DNA of 12,232 nt, taken from contig JAKITH010000019.1 in NCBI GenBank assembly GCA_021648185.1, forward strand, positions 1 through 12,232, written 5' to 3'. Position numbers and translations under genes: made by a program. The notes beneath the pieces are model-generated. The model searched no databases. It worked only from the letters and a program-made list of their open reading frames with translations, and was not told the origin of the DNA. The stretch is from Thiomicrorhabdus sp. (GTDB taxonomy: Bacteria > Pseudomonadota > Gammaproteobacteria > Thiomicrospirales > Thiomicrospiraceae). Of this stretch, positions 1 through 8,953 are shown piece after piece. How positions within the stretch are numbered: the first letter of the stretch is position 1; the number at the start of each line of letters is the position of its first letter.

Positions 1-96
1 TCATACTGATGATTAAAACACAAAAACCAGTTTTTACTATAGCACAGACCGCTTTTACTTTCCGCCCAAAAAAACTTAATAAATCAATAAGATAAT

Positions 97-140
97 AACA
101 AAAAACCTTTGAAACCCTTATTAAAAAAGGCTTTCAAAGG
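97..140 (-). terminator. Rho-independent terminator of the zipA-ligA-darP operon
   Basis: The arms at 106-114 and 132-140 are perfectly complementary over 9 bp (CCTTTGAAA / TTTCAAAGG). A C-C mismatch and two more G-C pairs (116-117 with 129-130) extend the stem towards the loop. Read on the minus strand, the hairpin is followed at once by six T (complement of the A run 100-105) and then GTTATT. It starts about 20 bases after the darP stop codon, where an operon terminator is expected. Confidence 0.85.
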
Positions 141-161
141 CTCCGCTTATCACAAAAAAAG

Positions 162-2820
<2,659 letters not shown>

Positions 2821-3855
2821 TTATAACGGCTCAGACTCATACTTAACCGCTTCGTCTCGCATCGTCTGCAAATCCGACTCTTTAAGAAGTTGGCGCTCCA
2901 TATTATAGAGTCGCCCTTGTAAACGCTGTGAAATTTTACGCGCCATCATAATCAAATCATGCATTGCCGCAGGCGCTTTAACCGTTGCCGGTAATTCTAA
3001 AATCATCGCCACACCGCAGGTTGTACTGGTTTCCATCGTATCAATGGGAAAAATCCCCGGCTCCATTAAGTTGGCCACTTTAATAATATGATTGCCCATG
3101 TTATCGCATTTTACGTAAATTTTACCCTCCGTAAGAGACAGCCCCACCCCTAACAACGCCTGATTGACTTCAAGCATCGAAAACTCTTGCCCTGCACTCA
3201 TCACCAAAATCACAAACACTTGAGGCTCTTTTTTCTCAGCACTGCGCGGTTCAGTTGCGTGCGCTGCCATGCCATCTTCCGGCAGACCAAAAGAGGGTTT
3301 TTCATGTTCTGGAGCGACATATTGAGAACCGTCTCCTATCACATTCAGATCATCCACCACCAATACATGATGCTTACCACCCGATGTACTTTGATGCGCC
3401 GTAGCCTCTTCCTGTAAAATTTCAGAAGGACGTTCACTGTGTTCAGGGGTTACCGTTTCCGTATTCAGAACCAACTCATCCGCTGGAGTATGCATGCTTT
3501 CCTGATCTTGTTCTCTCGGATTTTGTGCGGCTTTAACCAATTGTTCAGCCGCCTCAAATTCATCACCAAACGGCAATACGGCTTGATCTTTACTCACCTC
3601 TGGCTCAACACGCTCTTCACCTAAGTGGGCTAAACGTGCTTCAGTATTTTTAGAGGCGGGAATATGCGGCTCTCCCAGTTCATTCAAAGCATGAGAGGCT
3701 TTTTGATATGAGGCGCTGGATTCAGCTTGTTGCTGCTTTTCATCCTGTTGAGTGCGTTCTTTTTTTAACACCGACTGCCGATTGCGGCTCAAAAAATAGA
3801 GGGCGATCACCACAACTACGGCAAAAATAAGTAAAACCTGCTGTAACTCGTTCAT
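2821..3855 (-). CDS. zipA: Cell division protein ZipA
   Basis: ZipA anchors and stabilises the FtsZ ring at the inner membrane in gammaproteobacteria. This 344-residue protein has the expected N-out topology: a hydrophobic membrane segment at about 5-22 directly at the N-terminus, followed by a basic stop (RNRQSVLKK). A long charged linker runs from about 30 to 210 and is rich in E, Q, S and P. The globular FtsZ-binding domain is about 211-340, starting at PQVFVILVMSAG and including the GIFPIDTME region. Sequence identity in the linker is expected to be low, so the call rests on architecture, the C-terminal domain and the position directly upstream of ligA. The start at 3855 is preceded by GGAG some 11 bases away. 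It is the first gene of the operon and is transcribed away from the sugar kinase gene. Confidence 0.93.
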   Translation of the reverse strand: MNELQQVLLIFAVVVVIALYFLSRNRQSVLKKERTQQDEKQQQAESSASYQKASHALNELGEPHIPASKNTEARLAHLGEERVEPEVSKDQAVLPFGDEFEAAEQLVKAAQNPREQDQESMHTPADELVLNTETVTPEHSERPSEILQEEATAHQSTSGGKHHVLVVDDLNVIGDGSQYVAPEHEKPSFGLPEDGMAAHATEPRSAEKKEPQVFVILVMSAGQEFSMLEVNQALLGVGLSLTEGKIYVKCDNMGNHIIKVANLMEPGIFPIDTMETSTTCGVAMILELPATVKAPAAMHDLIMMARKISQRLQGRLYNMERQLLKESDLQTMRDEAVKYESEPL

Positions 3856-3893
3856 GTATCTTAAGGCTCCAAAACACGACTTGAAAAAAAGGG

Positions 3894-3907
3894 ATGATAT
3901 ATATCAA
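3894..3907. promoter_or_regulatory. FNR/ANR-type binding site candidate
   Basis: The sequence ATGATATATATCAA matches the FNR consensus TTGAT-N4-ATCAA at 9 of 10 defined positions and contains a perfect 12-base palindrome (3895-3906). It lies in the divergent zipA/kinase region. It is centred roughly 65 bases before the start expected from the TATAAT box of the kinase promoter, and close to the expected zipA transcription start. Activation of the kinase or repression of zipA are both conceivable. AT-rich palindromes arise by chance, so this remains a candidate. Confidence 0.4.
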
Positions 3908-3910
3908 GGA

Positions 3911-3940
3911 ATTGTACCTTTTATCCCCCCCCTATTTCCA
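3911..3940 (-). promoter_or_regulatory. Candidate sigma-70 promoter for the zipA operon
   Basis: On the minus strand, TGGAAA (complement of 3935-3940) and TACAAT (complement of 3911-3916) are separated by 18 bases. This gives reasonable -35 and -10 boxes pointing at zipA, with a leader of about 50 bases. The spacer is dominated by a run of eight G on this strand, so length changes in the run would change promoter spacing. Confidence 0.4.
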
Positions 3941-3953
3941 GTCCTATTCGGTT

Positions 3954-3959
3954 TATAAT
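3954..3959 (+). promoter_or_regulatory. TATAAT -10 box for the sugar kinase gene
   Basis: A perfect TATAAT precedes the kinase gene, though no good -35 is visible at 16-18 bases. Because it overlaps the most upstream in-frame ATG (3958-3960), transcription from it would start near 3966 and that ATG could not be used. This supports the start codon at 4012. Confidence 0.5.
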
Positions 3960-4011
3960 GCATAACGATTTACTTATGCTCAAAACAAAAAACAACGAGA
4001 TAAACCACATC

Positions 4012-5754
4012 ATGCAAAACGACCGCTCCCTCTTTGTATTAGGCATCGATTTAGGCACCTCTGGCATACGCGGAGTCATTGTTGAAAAGCACCGTCATTC
4101 AACGGCCGAAACCATACATGCATCCGAATCAGTTCCTTTGCATCAGATCCAACACACGGCACAATTACCTCCCCTTTTTGAGGCCAGCACCACTCAATCA
4201 TCCGATGTCTGGATTGCCTTATTGGATGCGCTGTTACACACACTAGAACAATCTTTTCCGTTGGCTCAACTCACCCAAATAATTGTCGATGCCACCTCCT
4301 CCACAGTACTGCTCTGTTCAGCAGACGGTTCTCCTCTAAGCCCCGCCTTAATGTATAACAATCAACAAGCCATCCAAGAAGCAAAGCACATACAACAAGC
4401 CAGTGGATTTAACCCATCCTCTGTCGCACAAGGTGCATCCTCTACCTTAGCTAAGGTGCTGTTTTTGCTTAATAAAAAAAACTCACACCCCCTCCCTATC
4501 ATTTGCCACCAAATCGACTTTATGAATCATTTTTTATGCGGTTCTCTTAATGTAACCGATGAAAACAGTGCCCTTAAACTCGGTTACGACAGCACCACTC
4601 AAACATGGCCAAAATGGATAAGCCAACTGCTTGCACCACTTACCTTACCCACCGTGGTGCCTCCTGGTACACCGCTTGGTTTGATTACGCAACAACGGGT
4701 AAAACAGTATGGATTTTCACCTAACCTGACCGTACACGCAGGCACCACAGATAGTATTGCGGGATTTTTAGCGTCGGGCGCTTCTCAAGTGGGCGATACC
4801 GTTATCTCACTTGGCTCGACTCTTGCCATAAAAATGATCAGTCCAACGCCTGTATTTAATCAACAATACGGTATTTACAGCCATAAGCTCAAAGAGAACT
4901 GGTTGGTCGGTGGTGCTTCAAATGCGGGCGGAGCGGTTCTCTTAAAAGAGTATCGCTTGGCTGAAATCGAATATTTAATTCACTCTCTCAACCCAAGCTC
5001 TCTAACGGATCATGCATTACAGATCACAGATGACTACTACCCTTTGAGTTCCATTGGTGAACGATTCCCCATTTCAGATGCCACCTTTTCGCCAAAAATG
5101 CCGCAAAAGCCTAAGTTCCCACTGGTCATCAACGCGACGTCTTCCAGCGACTTGGCCATACTGAACGCGCACCAATACTATTTTTTAAATTTAATCAAAG
5201 GACTTGTTTATATTGAAGACTTAGCTTATAAAAGGCTCACTCAAGTCAGTGGTCAACCGGTTAAACGGTTATACAGCGTAGGAGGGGGGGAGAAAAATTT
5301 ATTATGGCGGCGTTGCCGAACGGCACAGTTTGCCACACAATTTACGTTAACCACCGCGCACTCTTTAGAAGCGGCTTATGGCGTAACCAAACTTATTCAG
5401 GATAAAAGCATGTCAAATCAAGTACAGAAACTCATTGAACAACTTAATAAACATCCCGTCGATTTTAACAAGGTGATTCAAGTCATTGAAAACAACTTTT
5501 TTTTCACTCCGTCGGAATTTAAGAATGGCAACACATTGAATGCCGAGAACAGCAATAACGGATCATGCAAAATTTTTGCTTTTGGACAATTGAATCAACT
5601 CTCAGAACAAGCCACACTCAACGCGTTTGGTGATTTTTATACCCAAGATGTCTTGCAACACCCTGAGAGAGATGACCATCAAAACATTCGTAATTTCATG
5701 CAATCTGGATGGCAAGGCATTGTGTTTGAAAAACCCGCCTTAACCCCTAAATAA
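4012..5754 (+). CDS. D-ribulose-kinase-type FGGY kinase fused to HopJ domain
   Basis: The predicted 580-residue protein has two parts. Residues 1-466 form an FGGY sugar kinase most like the cyanobacterial/plant D-ribulose kinases (SePSK, Arabidopsis XK-1), which convert D-ribulose and ATP to ribulose 5-phosphate. Shared features are GIDLGTSG near the N-terminus (D13), HAGTTDSIAGFLASGA with the likely catalytic base D247, SLGSTLAIK, YSHKLKENWLVGGASNAGGA, the marker GERFPI at 349-354, and the ATP loop VGGGEKN at 423-429. Residues 467-580 are a complete HopJ-family domain. The ATG at 4012 is preferred: an earlier in-frame ATG at 3958 overlaps a TATAAT box, another at 3976 lacks a ribosome-binding site, and the kinase fold starts about ten residues after 4012. 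cbbY converges 9 bases downstream. The substrate is inferred from similarity; a fusion caused by a sequence error is possible. Confidence 0.85.
   Translation: MQNDRSLFVLGIDLGTSGIRGVIVEKHRHSTAETIHASESVPLHQIQHTAQLPPLFEASTTQSSDVWIALLDALLHTLEQSFPLAQLTQIIVDATSSTVLLCSADGSPLSPALMYNNQQAIQEAKHIQQASGFNPSSVAQGASSTLAKVLFLLNKKNSHPLPIICHQIDFMNHFLCGSLNVTDENSALKLGYDSTTQTWPKWISQLLAPLTLPTVVPPGTPLGLITQQRVKQYGFSPNLTVHAGTTDSIAGFLASGASQVGDTVISLGSTLAIKMISPTPVFNQQYGIYSHKLKENWLVGGASNAGGAVLLKEYRLAEIEYLIHSLNPSSLTDHALQITDDYYPLSSIGERFPISDATFSPKMPQKPKFPLVINATSSSDLAILNAHQYYFLNLIKGLVYIEDLAYKRLTQVSGQPVKRLYSVGGGEKNLLWRRCRTAQFATQFTLTTAHSLEAAYGVTKLIQDKSMSNQVQKLIEQLNKHPVDFNKVIQVIENNFFFTPSEFKNGNTLNAENSNNGSCKIFAFGQLNQLSEQATLNAFGDFYTQDVLQHPERDDHQNIRNFMQSGWQGIVFEKPALTPK
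5410..5754 (+). other. HopJ-family domain, possibly also separately translated
   Basis: The last 114 codons match the full length of stand-alone HopJ-family proteins (named from a Pseudomonas syringae type III effector, but widespread in free-living bacteria with unknown function). Recognisable segments are FTPSEFKNG, NNGSCKIFAFGQL, a LSEQATLNAFGDFY stretch, DVLQHPERDDHQNIRNFM and GWQGIVFE. The domain opens with an ATG at 5410 preceded by AGGA seven bases upstream, so an independent start inside the longer gene is plausible. Nothing here indicates a type III secretion system, and the effector name should not be taken as function. Confidence 0.8.
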
Positions 5755-5763
5755 CAACAAAAA

Positions 5764-6525
5764 TTAAGCCGAATGCACTTTTTTAACCAACTCTAAATTT
5801 AAAAATGTGTGTCCGGCACTGTCGCCAGATAACACCGTAAAGGCTTTTTGTTCATCGCCCATTTGATTTAACACCAACTGTGCTTGGCTAAAGTCGTCCT
5901 CTTTGGTGTAGCCATTAATGGTGATAATGGTTTTAAGGTTTGCCGCCGCAGACGATTTGATTCCATTAAAAGAATCCTCAAATGCAATCGCATCTTCTGC
6001 CGTTAAGTTCATCTGCTCTAGCGCCCAAAGATAGATATCGGGAGCAGGCTTTTTAGCGGGCACAATATCACCCGCTGCAATCACTTCAAACCAACTTTCT
6101 GACTCTGACCCCAATGTACTTTTTAACAGTGCCGTTACATTTTCTGGTGTGGTGGTCGTCACAATCGCCATACGCATTCCTTCATTTCTGGCTTCATTAA
6201 TTAACCGCTCCACCCCTACTCGCAACGGAATCCTCCCTTCGGCCATTAACTGCGTATAAAACTTTGTTTTAGAAGCATGAAGGTTTTTTACAAAGTCATT
6301 AAAACGACCGGGCTTACTAAACTCGGGATTAAATTTTTCTAAATAATAGCGAATACGCTCCTTACCGCCCGTGACGGCCAACAACTCACCATACAGCGCT
6401 TCATCCCAGTACCAATCTAACCTAGCGGCTTTAAACGCCATATTAAACGCGGGACGATGCCCGTCGCGTTCGGTGTCGGCTAAAGTGCCATCTACATCAA
6501 ATAAAAGCGCCTGTAATACGGCCAT
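5764..6525 (-). CDS. cbbY: CbbY-type HAD phosphatase (xylulose-1,5-bisphosphate)
   Basis: This 253-residue HAD-superfamily phosphatase is of the CbbY type, which converts xylulose 1,5-bisphosphate, an inhibitory Rubisco side product, to xylulose 5-phosphate. HAD motif I is FDVDGTLADTE with nucleophile D10 and acid/base D12. The CbbY hallmark TGGKERIRYY is at 52-61. Motif II is VTTTT at 122-126, motif III lysines are K158/K159 in AKKPAPDIY, and motif IV is FEDSFNGIKSS at 182-192. The frame is open upstream to 6588, but the ATG at 6525 has an excellent AAGGAGT ribosome-binding site about 8 bases upstream and begins right before motif I, so it is chosen. The gene converges on the sugar kinase gene with 9 bases between stops and no terminator visible. 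Substrate assignment rests on family similarity and suggests an autotrophic host. Confidence 0.9.
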   Translation of the reverse strand: MAVLQALLFDVDGTLADTERDGHRPAFNMAFKAARLDWYWDEALYGELLAVTGGKERIRYYLEKFNPEFSKPGRFNDFVKNLHASKTKFYTQLMAEGRIPLRVGVERLINEARNEGMRMAIVTTTTPENVTALLKSTLGSESESWFEVIAAGDIVPAKKPAPDIYLWALEQMNLTAEDAIAFEDSFNGIKSSAAANLKTIITINGYTKEDDFSQAQLVLNQMGDEQKAFTVLSGDSAGHTFLNLELVKKVHSA

Positions 6526-6606
6526 ATTCTTACTCCTTTTGGTTATTTTGAGGGGATTCTGCGGAATATAAGTGTAAATTACAAGCAAATGCCTTAAAAA
6601 TATAAC

Positions 6607-6635
6607 TTGTTGAACCCTTTTAAACCTGCTATAAA
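6607..6635 (+). promoter_or_regulatory. Candidate extended -10 promoter upstream of dksA
   Basis: TGCTATAAA at 6627-6635 has an extended -10 form (TGn before TATAAA). TTGTTG at 6607-6612 lies 17 bases upstream of the hexamer as a partial -35. It would give a leader of about 110 bases before the dksA-type gene. Confidence 0.4.
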
Positions 6636-6681
6636 TCCCCTCTGTTGAAAAACCGAATTCAAATTAGTGCGTCACAATTCG

Positions 6682-6687
6682 TATAAT
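6682..6687 (+). promoter_or_regulatory. Second candidate -10 box (TATAAT) for dksA
   Basis: A perfect TATAAT lies 62 bases before the start codon. The matching -35 position (6659-6664) is poor. Transcription would begin near 6694. Which of the two candidate promoters is used cannot be decided from sequence alone. Confidence 0.4.
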
Positions 6688-6749
6688 TAGGCTAAAATAA
6701 AACGTTATATTTTAGACAAAAAAATCTTAAAAAAGATTAGGAGCAACAA

Positions 6750-7178
6750 ATGGAACACCAAGTGGACTTTATTGAAAACTACCCAGCATATAAGCCGGCA
6801 AAAGACGAAGAATACATGAGTCCTGCCATGCTGGAACACTTCAAAAATAAACTCTTGGCGTGGAAAGAGCAGTTATTAGATGAAGCCAACAACACCGTAA
6901 GCCATCTACAAACAGACTCTGAAACTCCAGCCGACCCAAGCGATCGTGCCTCTCAAGAAGAGGAGTTTGCATTGGAATTACGCACGCGTGATCGAGAGCG
7001 TAAATTGATCTCCAAAATTGATAAATCATTACGTGCCATTGAAAGCCGTGAATACGGTTACTGTAAAATGAGTGGCGATGAGATTGGTTTAGGTCGTATG
7101 GAAGCTCGCCCTACGGCAGACTTAACCGTTGAAATGAAACGCAAACAAGAGATCCGTGAAAAACAAGGCGTAGCGTAA
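6750..7178 (+). CDS. dksA: DksA-family transcription factor, degenerate zinc finger
   Basis: DksA binds RNA polymerase through its secondary channel and, with ppGpp, adjusts transcription of rRNA and amino-acid genes. This 142-residue protein keeps the whole DksA layout: the N-terminal helix, the coiled coil and the tip motif DPSDRAS at 62-68, whose D62, D65 and A67 correspond to D71, D74 and A76 of E. coli. EEEFALELRTRDRERK and the C-terminal EARPTADL and EIREKQ also match. The zinc-binding site differs: E. coli has CxxC and CxxC, whereas here the positions are C105, S108, T126 and M129. One cysteine cannot form the usual C4 site, so the protein should work without zinc there. AGGAG seven bases before the ATG is a strong ribosome-binding site. 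It may be a DksA2-like paralogue rather than the main DksA. Confidence 0.92.
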   Translation: MEHQVDFIENYPAYKPAKDEEYMSPAMLEHFKNKLLAWKEQLLDEANNTVSHLQTDSETPADPSDRASQEEEFALELRTRDRERKLISKIDKSLRAIESREYGYCKMSGDEIGLGRMEARPTADLTVEMKRKQEIREKQGVA

Positions 7179-7200
7179 CCTCAACTCTAAATTTTTTCCT

Positions 7201-7234
7201 GAAGAGGCTGTTTTTATACAAAAACAGCCTCTTT
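7201..7234 (+). terminator. Strong hairpin terminator after dksA
   Basis: A 14-bp perfect stem (7202-7215 with 7220-7233) encloses a 4-base loop, plus one G-T pair at the base. It begins 23 bases after the dksA stop. The upper stem is T on the left and A on the right; the bases after it are only moderately T-rich (CTTTC), so the U tract is weak. It separates dksA from the following plus-strand gene. Confidence 0.7.
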
Positions 7235-7259
7235 CAAAGTCAAGTTGAAACTCCCCAAA

Positions 7260-7287
7260 TTGCTTAAAAATGCCGTTTGGGTATACG
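7260..7287 (+). promoter_or_regulatory. Weak candidate promoter for the phosphotransferase/kinase gene
   Basis: TTGCTT (7260-7265) and TATACG (7282-7287) are 16 bases apart, downstream of the dksA terminator and just before the next gene. Both boxes are imperfect. If used, transcription would begin about 14 bases before the TTG at 7307 and would exclude the earlier TTG at 7277. Confidence 0.25.
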
Positions 7288-7306
7288 TCACAAGGTTTCA
7301 ATCCCA

Positions 7307-8920
7307 TTGAATACAGCCGATCTTATCAACTTACTCTGTTTACCCCAAAGCTACCCTCACTCGGTTGAGGTGATTACGACCATCGAAACCCATATTTCGG
7401 TGGTATTTTTAACGGGGCCATATGCCTATAAACTTAAAAAAAAGGTCGATTTTGGGTTTTTAAATTTCAGTACGTTGGCTCTGCGTAAAAAATACTGTCA
7501 CTTAGAGTTACAACTAAATCATCGTTACTCTCCTCAACTCTATTTGGATGTCGTTGCCGTTTATGTCAACCAACACAACCAAATTGCTTGGCAACCCACA
7601 GAACACTGCCCTGAGCCCGTTGAGTACTTGGTCAAAATGAAGCAATTTGACCCCAATGATGTCCTAGGAAAAAAACTACAAACCGAATCCTTAAGCTCCC
7701 CCCAAGTAAATGCCTTAGCAACCTTAATTGCAGGATTTCATCAAACAGCCGAACCGATTTCTGGTCATTCAACGCTGGAAAAAAGTCATCTAGGAACCCC
7801 TAAAACCCTCTTGCATCCCATGCTGGATAACTTTCCAACCCTATACGACAACGCTACGCCACAAGAACTACCACGGCTTAAACAATTAGAAACGTGGACA
7901 CAACAACAATTTAAGACCCTCGCGCCATTGATGAAAAACCGACGTGAGTCTGGCTATGTTAGAGCCTGTCATGGTGATTTACACATCGATAACATCACCT
8001 TAATTCAGCACCAACCGGTTCTGTTTGATGGCATTGAGTTTAATGAGTCGTTTCGCTGGATTGATGTCATCAGTGATCTTGCCTTCTTACTCATTGATTT
8101 GGACTTTAGAAAACAAACGGCACTGGCCTACAACATACTCTCACTGTATTTAAGCCAGACCACCGATTATCCGTCCTTAAAACTGCTCCGGTTTTACCAA
8201 GTCTATCGCGCCTTAGTTCGAGCAAAAATTACCACCTTAAGAGCCACGCAACTGCCGAGCAACAGCCTTGAAAAAAGGCATTTAATGCAAACCGCTCAAG
8301 CGTATATAGACTTAGCAACACATTACACTCAACCAAAACCACAACAACGCCTTATTTTATTGCAAGGGGTATCGGGGTCGGGTAAAAGTTACTTTTCAGA
8401 GCAACTCTTAACGCAAATGGATGCCATCGTCCTAAGCTCCGATCGCGTACGCAAACAACTTTACGGCATCTCACCACTGCACCGAGTCACCGAAGCAGAA
8501 AAAAAGCACCTGTACAGTGCCAAAATGAATCGCAAGGTCTATCAAACCTTGTTAGAGCAAGCCAAACAAATTCTCTTGCTCGGTTTTAATGTCATCGTAG
8601 ACGCCACCTTTTTACAACACAAGCACCGCACCCCGTTTTATGAGCTATGCGAACGCCTGCCTTTAAAAGTCGCCCATGGTGTAATTTACATCGACACCCC
8701 AAAAGCACTCGCCACTTTATCTATTGAGGCCAGACAGCACCAAAAAAACAACCCTTCGGATGCCAATGTTTCGGTCATGCTCAACCAATACCCGCAACTG
8801 GAACCGCCAACCGAATCTGAAAACGCACTCATCTTAAGTGCCACCCAATTACGCCACTTTTTTCCAACGTCATTGGTTCAAGATTTTTTAAATAGGCCGA
8901 TACACTCTAAGAAGCCCTAA
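7307..8920 (+). CDS. Fused APH-like phosphotransferase and P-loop kinase protein
   Basis: This protein of about 537 residues belongs to a known two-domain family annotated as 'bifunctional aminoglycoside phosphotransferase/ATP-binding protein' (COG2187 plus COG0645). The N-terminal half starts with a conserved block (ETHISVVFLTGPYAYKLKK) and has the phosphotransferase catalytic motif HGDLHIDN at 222-229 and the metal-site motif FDGIEF at 240-245. The C-terminal half has a Walker A motif GVSGSGKS at 354-361, followed by LSSDRVRKQLYG and VDATF as in AAA_33-type small-molecule kinases. The substrate is unknown; the resistance-like name reflects the fold only. No ATG is available near the N-terminus. 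TTG at 7307 is chosen because AAGG lies 11 bases upstream and family members start here; TTG at 7277 would add ten residues but has no ribosome-binding site. It stands alone or with the next gene. Confidence 0.85.
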   Translation: MNTADLINLLCLPQSYPHSVEVITTIETHISVVFLTGPYAYKLKKKVDFGFLNFSTLALRKKYCHLELQLNHRYSPQLYLDVVAVYVNQHNQIAWQPTEHCPEPVEYLVKMKQFDPNDVLGKKLQTESLSSPQVNALATLIAGFHQTAEPISGHSTLEKSHLGTPKTLLHPMLDNFPTLYDNATPQELPRLKQLETWTQQQFKTLAPLMKNRRESGYVRACHGDLHIDNITLIQHQPVLFDGIEFNESFRWIDVISDLAFLLIDLDFRKQTALAYNILSLYLSQTTDYPSLKLLRFYQVYRALVRAKITTLRATQLPSNSLEKRHLMQTAQAYIDLATHYTQPKPQQRLILLQGVSGSGKSYFSEQLLTQMDAIVLSSDRVRKQLYGISPLHRVTEAEKKHLYSAKMNRKVYQTLLEQAKQILLLGFNVIVDATFLQHKHRTPFYELCERLPLKVAHGVIYIDTPKALATLSIEARQHQKNNPSDANVSVMLNQYPQLEPPTESENALILSATQLRHFFPTSLVQDFLNRPIHSKKP

Positions 8921-8953
8921 AAGCCACATAAAAACCAAAGAGTGATACCTATC

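Noticed and set aside
1..96. Start of another gene at the left edge
   Set aside because: The stretch is AT-rich with frequent stops and no convincing start, ribosome-binding site or promoter pair.
3958..4011. Upstream in-frame start codons (ATG at 3958 and 3976) for the kinase gene
   Set aside because: The ATG at 3958 overlaps a TATAAT box, neither has a ribosome-binding site, and the FGGY fold begins just after the ATG at 4012.
5410..5754. HopJ as evidence of a type III secretion system or plant pathogen
   Set aside because: HopJ homologues occur widely in non-pathogens, and no secretion, chaperone or hrp-type gene or promoter is present here.
5755..5763. Shared bidirectional terminator between the kinase and cbbY genes
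   Set aside because: The 9-base gap and adjacent codons hold no inverted repeat I can see.
6526..6588. N-terminal extension of CbbY by 21 residues
   Set aside because: The AAGGAGT site precisely placed before the ATG at 6525, and the family N-terminus just before the FDVDGT motif, make the longer start unlikely.
7307..8300. Antibiotic-resistance aminoglycoside phosphotransferase
   Set aside because: The fold is shared, but the fused P-loop kinase domain and chromosomal housekeeping context match a conserved family of unknown substrate, not a resistance enzyme.
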